From Candidatus Enterococcus huntleyi (GTDB lineage: Bacteria; Bacillota; Bacilli; Lactobacillales; Enterococcaceae), in assembly GCF_009933175.1 (NCBI RefSeq), contig NZ_MAEJ01000028.1, forward strand, positions 28,933 to 92,932: 64,000 bases of DNA, read 5' to 3'. Position numbers and translations under genes: made by a program. Under the pieces are notes generated by a model. The model saw nothing but the letters and a program-made list of their open reading frames with translations, was not told the DNA's origin and ran no database searches. Positions 58,537 to 64,000 of this stretch are shown here, in pieces; the stretch's first letter is position 1; each line of letters opens with the position of its first letter.

Positions 58537-59739
58537 TTATTGCTGGAAGAATAACTGTCTTTTTTCACGAGAATATTTCATTATCATCAGTAATCCATAA
58601 ACCAACAGACTAGAGAAACTTAAGACAATAATCCCCATTTGAAAGCTAATTTGTGCGTTGCCCGTCATTGAAACTAAGCTTTCAGTAATCACACTAACCG
58701 AATGAAAATAAGTGGTTGGTAAGACATGGAGAATTCCATTGAGTGGTTCAAAGTAGCCCGTTGCTATAACTAAACCGATAATCGCTACGATTGAGATGAA
58801 CAACGTCGACAGATTACTTCTTGTCAGATCAGCAATCAAATAGACAATCAAAACAACGAAGACAATGGCTAACACCTGTAAGAGGCCAGCTTTCAAAATA
58901 ATCTCACTCAGACTCAGCAGTCCAGTATAACCAACCGTCTGTTTACTGATAGGGTAGTGAAGAGAACCGATGCCGCCTGTAATTCCCGCAATCACTAAAG
59001 GGACGAGCAAAAAGAATAAGTAAAAGGCAAAACCAAATAACATCAGAAAGCCGCTTTTTTGTGTATGGAAACGCATGGCTGATTGAGGAAAACTATCTTC
59101 AATATCAAGCCTATCGATCATACTTACACATAACACGCTACTCAATAAGGCAATCAAACAAATCGAGAAAATGATAGGGTAGACCGAATCCATCATGCGA
59201 TACATATAACCCAGACCCGTTTTCTCTTGCCCTGACATCTCAGGTGCTAAGTTCAACTCACCTAGCTTTTTGTACGTTTCATACGCCGTCATCACTATTT
59301 GTTGCTCAGTTGCTAGATTGATTCCTGATACGGACGCTGTATTTCTTTCGTACTCAGGATCGTTCACGGTTGGCAAGTCATACTGTTCCATCAAATCTGT
59401 CTCAATAGCAAGAGCCTCTTGCCAGTTTCCTTGCTGAGCAAATGATATTAAGTCTTTAAGAAGTGTTAGTCTAGCTTCTGTTTGTTTATGGCCGTCCATC
59501 AATTCTTCTCGTTCTGCTTTAGGCATTTCTTCATCCTCTAGCACAGATTCAAGGTTCATCAAACTAGTTTCTCTCATCGCAGCTTCCCGAGTTTTGTCAT
59601 GTACATAGCCAGCTGTTGCAGAGGATCTCATATTTAATGAGAACAACACAAGGACTATAATCACGGGTAAGAGTAGCGGAATTAGGTTTAACCGAGTTTT
59701 TAAGGCTGTCTTCAGCAAGTACATCGAATAATTTTTCAT
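58537..59739 (-). CDS. ABC-2-type transporter permease
   Basis: A 400-residue membrane protein. A first helix is at about 17-35, then a large extracellular domain of about 145 residues (charged, EDEEMPKAEREELMDGHKQTEARL), then six more helices from about 186 onward. This one-plus-six layout is typical of ABC-2 exporters of bacteriocin-immunity or antibiotic-resistance type. It overlaps the ATPase gene by 4 bp. Substrate unknown. Confidence 0.82.
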   Translation of the reverse strand: MKNYSMYLLKTALKTRLNLIPLLLPVIIVLVLFSLNMRSSATAGYVHDKTREAAMRETSLMNLESVLEDEEMPKAEREELMDGHKQTEARLTLLKDLISFAQQGNWQEALAIETDLMEQYDLPTVNDPEYERNTASVSGINLATEQQIVMTAYETYKKLGELNLAPEMSGQEKTGLGYMYRMMDSVYPIIFSICLIALLSSVLCVSMIDRLDIEDSFPQSAMRFHTQKSGFLMLFGFAFYLFFLLVPLVIAGITGGIGSLHYPISKQTVGYTGLLSLSEIILKAGLLQVLAIVFVVLIVYLIADLTRSNLSTLFISIVAIIGLVIATGYFEPLNGILHVLPTTYFHSVSVITESLVSMTGNAQISFQMGIIVLSFSSLLVYGLLMIMKYSREKRQLFFQQ

Positions 59740-60380
59740 GCGCTCACCTCAGCATCCAGTAGTTTAAAAATGCCTAATTCGAGGCGAAACTGTTGGTCAC
59801 AAATAGAGAAAAATTCTTCACTCTCATGCGCTGAAAATAGAATGGCTTTGCCTTCAGCCTTTTTGATTGCTAATAGTTCTTCAAATCTTTTGATACTGGC
59901 TCTGTCTAAGCCAATCGTCGGTTCATCTAGCAACCAATAGTCTGCATTGGCAACCATATATAACGAAAGCAATACTTTTTGTTTCATTCCCAAAGAATAC
60001 TTTTTTATCGGTGTATGTATAAATGAGTCCATTTGCCAATAATCGATGGCTTCTTTTATGTATTTTTTATCCGATTTCCACAGTCCACAAACCAGCTGTA
60101 GATAATCCCAGCCAGAAAGTGCCGGATTAAACCAAGTCGAGGACTCAAAATAATAAATTAATTTTTTTACTTCTTTAGCGGAAAGCTTTTGGTCCTTTTC
60201 AATCAGCTTAGCATGCCCAATTTTCTCATTCCTAACCCCAGCTATTGTTCGTAATAAGGTCGATTTTCCACTGCCATTTGGTGCCGAAAGTCCATAGATT
60301 CTGCCTTTATGTAAATCAAACTCAATTCGATCTGCCAGCAAAACATTTGTCATCAGCCTTAAATTTCTTATCTGTAACAT
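59736..60380 (-). CDS. ABC transporter ATP-binding protein
   Basis: A 214-residue ATPase. Walker A is APNGSGKSTL near residue 33, the signature YSLGMKQKVLLSL near 128 and Walker B YWLLDEPTIGLD near 147, with a switch His in ILFSAHESEEF. At 214 residues it is at the short end. RBS AAAGGGTG. It is the first gene of the reverse-strand unit and overlaps the permease by 4 bp. Confidence 0.9.
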   Translation of the reverse strand: MLQIRNLRLMTNVLLADRIEFDLHKGRIYGLSAPNGSGKSTLLRTIAGVRNEKIGHAKLIEKDQKLSAKEVKKLIYYFESSTWFNPALSGWDYLQLVCGLWKSDKKYIKEAIDYWQMDSFIHTPIKKYSLGMKQKVLLSLYMVANADYWLLDEPTIGLDRASIKRFEELLAIKKAEGKAILFSAHESEEFFSICDQQFRLELGIFKLLDAEVSA

Positions 60381-60858
60381 CCCATCACCCTTTCATTTCC
60401 CTAACTCGTCTTGTTCCTAATTAAAATAATACCTCTTAATCATACGGAAGAATGCTTGAATTAAGAACCATCCATGCCCATTTTATAACAAAACTTAATA
60501 AATCCAATAAATATAATGATATATAATTCGAGTTTTATATAAAATCAGCGAGATATTTCTAAAATTTACGCATTAATCGACACTTGACTACAAAAGGGGG
60601 AGCCTGACTACGTATAAAATAATGATAGTTGTATAGGAATCTAAAAAATATCACAATGTATTTTTATGTATATTATTAATCAGAAGAAAAAAATTGACAG
60701 CTTATATTATTTTAATATTAATTCCTAAAAAACCAAAGAAAATCCATAAAAAGCTTAGGTCAAAACAAAAAATAATTATATTTAAAACGAAAAACTATTG
60801 CATAAATAAAAAATAAATGATAAATTAATGAATAAATATTAAAAAAGGTGGTTAAAAT
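60381..60858. promoter_or_regulatory. AT-rich upstream region with possible ArgR half-sites
   Basis: No ORF in about 480 bp between two divergent units. TGCATAAATA (60799-60808) and TGAATAAATA (60829-60838), 30 bp apart, resemble half-sites of Gram-positive ArgR/AhrC boxes (TGAATAAAAA type). TTGACA lies at about 60693. The sites are weak evidence because the region is very AT-rich. Confidence 0.35.
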
Positions 60859-61626
60859 ATGTTTAAAAACGCAATTGTTCGTATACCTGCTACAACTATT
60901 TCTGAAGGAATTACTAGTATTGATGAAGGGCAGCCAATTTATAGTAAGGCATTGGTTCAGCATGAAAACTATGTCAGTGCCTTGACTAAAGCCGGTGTAA
61001 ACGTGACGGTTTTAGAACCTGTTGACGAGTTTCCTGACTCTTGTTTCGTCGAAGACGTGGCGCTATGTACCAGTAAATGTGCGATTATCACACGGCCCGG
61101 TGCACCGACTCGACAAAAAGAAGCCGAACTCGAGGATATGACCCAAGCACTACATAGCTTTTATGAGCATGTTGAAAAAATCGAAGCCCCAGGAACAGTC
61201 GAAGCAGGGGACATTATGATGGTCGGCGATCACTTTTATATCGGTTTATCTGCTCGGACTAATGCTGAAGGAGCGGCTCAGTTGATAGCAATCCTTGAGA
61301 AATACGGTTTGTCAGGTGAAGTTGTTCCGCTAAAAGAAGTCCTTCATCTTAAAACAGGACTGGCTTACCTAGAAAATAATAATTTATTAGTTGCTGGTGA
61401 ATTCCAAACTTCGCCAACCTTTGAAAAGTTCAACAAATTAAATGTTGAAATAGATGAAGCTTATGGTGCTAACTGTATTTGGGTAAATGATTCGGTGCTC
61501 GTGCCAAAAGGCTACCCAAAAATACAGAGTAAGATTGAAGCATTAGGGTATAAAGTTCTAGTGGTAGACACATCGGAATATCGGAAAATTGATGGTGGGT
61601 TAAGTTGCTTGTCATTAAGATTCTAA
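60859..61626 (+). CDS. Dimethylarginine dimethylaminohydrolase (DDAH) like protein
   Basis: A 255-residue enzyme of the pentein superfamily. FPDSCFVEDVAL (about residues 54-65), GLSARTN (about 130), H163 in LHLKTGLAYL and C250 in GGLSCLSLRF match the DDAH active site. DDAH splits methylated arginine into citrulline and methylamine; some bacterial members act on other guanidino compounds. No ADI-type ArcA features. RBS AAAAGGTGG. It lies 17 bp upstream of an amino-acid permease, so the pair probably takes up or exchanges a guanidino amino acid. Confidence 0.85.
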   Translation: MFKNAIVRIPATTISEGITSIDEGQPIYSKALVQHENYVSALTKAGVNVTVLEPVDEFPDSCFVEDVALCTSKCAIITRPGAPTRQKEAELEDMTQALHSFYEHVEKIEAPGTVEAGDIMMVGDHFYIGLSARTNAEGAAQLIAILEKYGLSGEVVPLKEVLHLKTGLAYLENNNLLVAGEFQTSPTFEKFNKLNVEIDEAYGANCIWVNDSVLVPKGYPKIQSKIEALGYKVLVVDTSEYRKIDGGLSCLSLRF

Positions 61627-61643
61627 AACGAGGGGGATTGTGA

Positions 61644-63059
61644 ATGGAAAAGGGAGAGAAAAAATTAGGTTTATTTTCTTTAGTCGGGATCATTATTAGC
61701 GCGATTATTGGCGCAGGAATTTTTAACCTTATGAAAGAGATGGCCACCACTGCATCTGCAGGTATTACAATCATTGGCTGGCTAATTACTGGGCTAGGCA
61801 TGGGTGCGTTGGTCTTTTGTATGCAACGATTGAGCATCAAACGACCCGATTTGGATGCTGGAATATTTTCTTATGCCAAAGCTGGATTTGGCGATTACAT
61901 TGGATTCAACGCGATATGGGGTTACTGGATTTCTGTTATTGTAGCGAATGTTGCATTCGGCACGCTATTATTTAGTGCCTTGGCTTACTTTTTCCCGATT
62001 TTTGGAAATGGTCAAAATATTCCTTCTATTATAGGTGCAACGGTTGTCTTGTGGCTGATCCATTATGTGATTTTGAAAGGTTTGGACAAAGCGACGCTAC
62101 TCAATACAGTAGTTGCGATAGCAAAATTAGTGCCTATCTTAATTTTTATTGTGTGTTTATTCTTCGGCTTCCAAAAAGAACTCTTTTTCTCAAACTTTTT
62201 CACAGCCTTCGATAGTAACCAAGTACCAATTTCAATTCTTGAGCAATTAAAAGGGACCGTTCTATCCACTGTTTGGGTCTTTATCGGAATAGAAGGGGCG
62301 ATTGTCTTTTCCGGACGTGCAAAAAAACGAAGTGATGTCGGTAAAGCGACAATTTTAGGTTTTATTTCCGTTACCCTAATCTACATTTTTATTACTGTTT
62401 TTTCTTATGGTGTTTTTTCGCAAACACAGTTGCAAAATATACCCAACCCGGCAATGGCCTATGTTCTAGAAGCAATTATCGGGAAAACAGGTGCGATCAT
62501 TGTGAACACGGGTGTCATTATTTCGATTTTCGGTGCTTGGATTGCGACTACTTTATTAGCAGAAGAAGTTGCCTTTCAAGCAAGTATTAGTCAGTTATTT
62601 CCTAAAATTTTTAGCAAACAAAACAAGAACAATGTCCCAGCGCATTCTGTAACGATTATTACCTTAATCGTTCAAGTTTTACTGCTAAGTTTTTTGATTA
62701 CAGACGAAGCTTACTCGTTGCTGTCTAAACTATCTTCAGCAACTATTTTATTACCATACACTTGTGTTGCATTGTACCAAATTAAACTATCCATTCAACT
62801 AAAAGAGAAGCTTTTATCAAAAGATATCCTAATAGGTGTCCTAGCAACGCTCTACATGTTTTGGCTCATCTATGGTTCAGGAACACTGTATTTTATGCTA
62901 ACTATTTTGACTCTTTGCCCAGGGTCTGTAATGTACATCTATGTAAAAAAGAAGAATTCGACAGATTTATTCAACAAGTATGAATGGGCCATCTTCAGTC
63001 TGATTAGTTTATTATTTCTCTATGGCATCTTTCAATTTTCAAAATTCGGTATGCTATAA
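61644..63059 (+). CDS. APC-superfamily amino-acid permease (basic amino-acid antiporter type)
   Basis: A 471-residue protein with about 12-13 membrane segments. LFSLVGIIISAIIGAGIFNLMKEMA at the start has the GAGIF motif of APC transporters, and the FIGIEGAIVFSGRAKKRSDVGKAT loop is typical of the arginine/ornithine (ArcD-like) antiporter branch. With the DDAH-like enzyme it may import a methylated arginine and export citrulline or ornithine. RBS AGGGGGA is well placed. Substrate is inferred from context. Confidence 0.85.
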   Translation: MEKGEKKLGLFSLVGIIISAIIGAGIFNLMKEMATTASAGITIIGWLITGLGMGALVFCMQRLSIKRPDLDAGIFSYAKAGFGDYIGFNAIWGYWISVIVANVAFGTLLFSALAYFFPIFGNGQNIPSIIGATVVLWLIHYVILKGLDKATLLNTVVAIAKLVPILIFIVCLFFGFQKELFFSNFFTAFDSNQVPISILEQLKGTVLSTVWVFIGIEGAIVFSGRAKKRSDVGKATILGFISVTLIYIFITVFSYGVFSQTQLQNIPNPAMAYVLEAIIGKTGAIIVNTGVIISIFGAWIATTLLAEEVAFQASISQLFPKIFSKQNKNNVPAHSVTIITLIVQVLLLSFLITDEAYSLLSKLSSATILLPYTCVALYQIKLSIQLKEKLLSKDILIGVLATLYMFWLIYGSGTLYFMLTILTLCPGSVMYIYVKKKNSTDLFNKYEWAIFSLISLLFLYGIFQFSKFGML

Positions 63060-64000
63060 GAAGCTGTTGTCGATGTTTTCTTCTATACTTTACTTTCTAT
63101 AAAATCTAAGAATATACGACAAGCTTAGTATAGAAGGAAAGAGGGGAGGTTCAGCGTTATCAGTAAAGTAACCGGATGTGCTAAAGTATCAGAGGTCTAA
63201 AAGAATGTAAACTGATTACTGAATTAAAACTGCTGTGAGATTAGTGGGACTACATCGATTACTAAATTACGATGCGACAACCGGACAACAGAGAATAACG
63301 AAAAATAATCTATCAAATGACATTCTATGAGGCATCAGTCATAAATAATAACAAACAACTCATTTATTCTATTCATTTAAAGAGTAAATGAGTTGTTTGT
63401 TATAGTCTTGTGAATACTTCACAAATTACCATAAATTTTTCTGGTTATCAGATAATACTTTAGACAATTTAGCAGCATCCGTAAACAATCGATGATTCAG
63501 CAGCATTTAATGGATACCAATCCTATTAAAGCAATTAGTCATTCTAAGCACGATAAACTTGTTCATTTATCGAACCAATGCCAACTATAAACGCTACTCA
63601 TTAATTGTTACCGCAAAATGACTAAATCTATTAGATGCTCAGCACGATACCGCATGATGCATCATTGTTCATACTAAGAATCAAGTTAGCTATGTAATGA
63701 TCTATAAGTTAGTGTAACCTGGCTTATCTAAACACGGAGTTGCTGATCTTTAAAAAATTATTTGGGACATTGTATTACAAATACTTCGTACGAGGATTCA
63801 TCTAAACAATATAAAAGACAAACAAATATAAAACCTAACGCAAAACTAACAACAAGTTAAATAATAGTTAGCTATAGTGAGAAATTATCACTTTTTAGCT
63901 AAAAATGAGCAAACGAACACGTAAAACGAACGATTTAAAGAAATATTCAAGATACATACTATTATACAACTCATTACATTACTCCCGAATACTAGAATAA
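63060..64000. other. Terminal 0.9 kb without a supportable gene
   Basis: All frames are broken by stops. The only clear structure is a perfect 19-bp inverted repeat, ATAACAAACAACTCATTTA (63348-63366) with its complement (63385-63403), which may be the permease terminator although it is 290 bp downstream. The rest is AT-rich and may be decayed sequence; I see no tRNA, IS end or CRISPR repeat. Confidence 0.5.

Noticed and set aside
63060..63340. Decayed IS3-like transposase after the permease
   Set aside because: Short translated stretches looked vaguely similar, but there is no DDE motif, terminal repeat or continuous frame.

Overview
The window is about 64 kb of a low-GC Gram-positive chromosome. 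Gene order and content (alaS behind a T-box, EbsA-like protein, fhs, lspA-rluD-pyrR, the aroE-to-pheA operon followed by an LCP gene, RqcH, Rgg-type regulator, ECF vitamin uptake component) point to Lactobacillales, most likely Enterococcaceae (Enterococcus or Vagococcus type). This placement is from remembered gene order and protein style; no search was run. Almost all genes have clear Shine-Dalgarno sites, and most units are separated by intrinsic terminators.

Layout. 1-7.4 kb: end of an SUMF1/FGE-like gene, T-box-controlled alaS, an ECF S component, a small membrane peptide, a CDF metal exporter, an RNase HI-family gene, ebsA and a cold-shock gene. 7.5-9.3 kb: fhs. 9.4-13.0 kb: an accessory island (XRE regulator, LysM surface protein, lipoprotein, a structured non-coding stretch) between fhs and the conserved block at 13.1 kb. 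13.1-15.6 kb: membrane protein, HEPN/CBS protein, lspA, rluD. 15.6-27.4 kb: complete de novo UMP operon (pyrR-pyrP-pyrB-pyrC-carA-carB-pyrK-pyrD-pyrF-pyrE) behind one PyrR attenuator, followed by an alpha-carbonic anhydrase with a LysR regulator. 29.5-32.2 kb: an rgg-like regulator broken at a homopolymer, divergent from an ABC transporter. 32.2-32.8 kb: non-coding stretch with a 15-17 bp repeat in three copies. 32.8-34.5 kb: rqcH.

35.5-47.3 kb is the most interesting part. A trpXYZ-type ABC transporter operon and the aroE-aroF-aroB-aroC-tyrA-aroA-aroK-pheA operon lie in tandem. Each has a consensus promoter, a tiny leader-peptide ORF and an attenuator. The first peptide carries two Trp codons near its end (NNVWQSWRR). 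The second carries five Tyr/Phe codons in six (NNYYFSYFR). The two leader RNAs look paralogous: both have five alternating segments starting right after the stop codon, with shared sequence words and the same terminator layout. Each is followed by a second strong terminator-like hairpin before the first structural gene. This looks like a duplicated ribosome-mediated attenuator retuned from Trp to Tyr/Phe, or the reverse, in a lineage where T-boxes usually do this job.

47.4-64 kb: LCP protein, DegV protein, a two-gene unit of a small protein and a fused AAA+/VWA protein behind a triple palindromic operator, a GH13 alpha-glucosidase with a LacI-type operator, an NAD(P)-binding protein, a small membrane peptide, an XRE/membrane-protein pair under a 22-bp palindrome, an orphan GH43 enzyme, an ABC-2-type exporter, and a DDAH-like hydrolase paired with an amino-acid antiporter. 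The last 0.9 kb has no supportable gene.

The window links carbon supply, nucleotides and amino acids. Fhs feeds one-carbon units, the pyr operon makes UMP with carbonic anhydrase possibly supplying bicarbonate to CarAB, and the aro/trp block balances synthesis and uptake of aromatic amino acids. 3-dehydroquinate dehydratase and chorismate mutase are not in this window.
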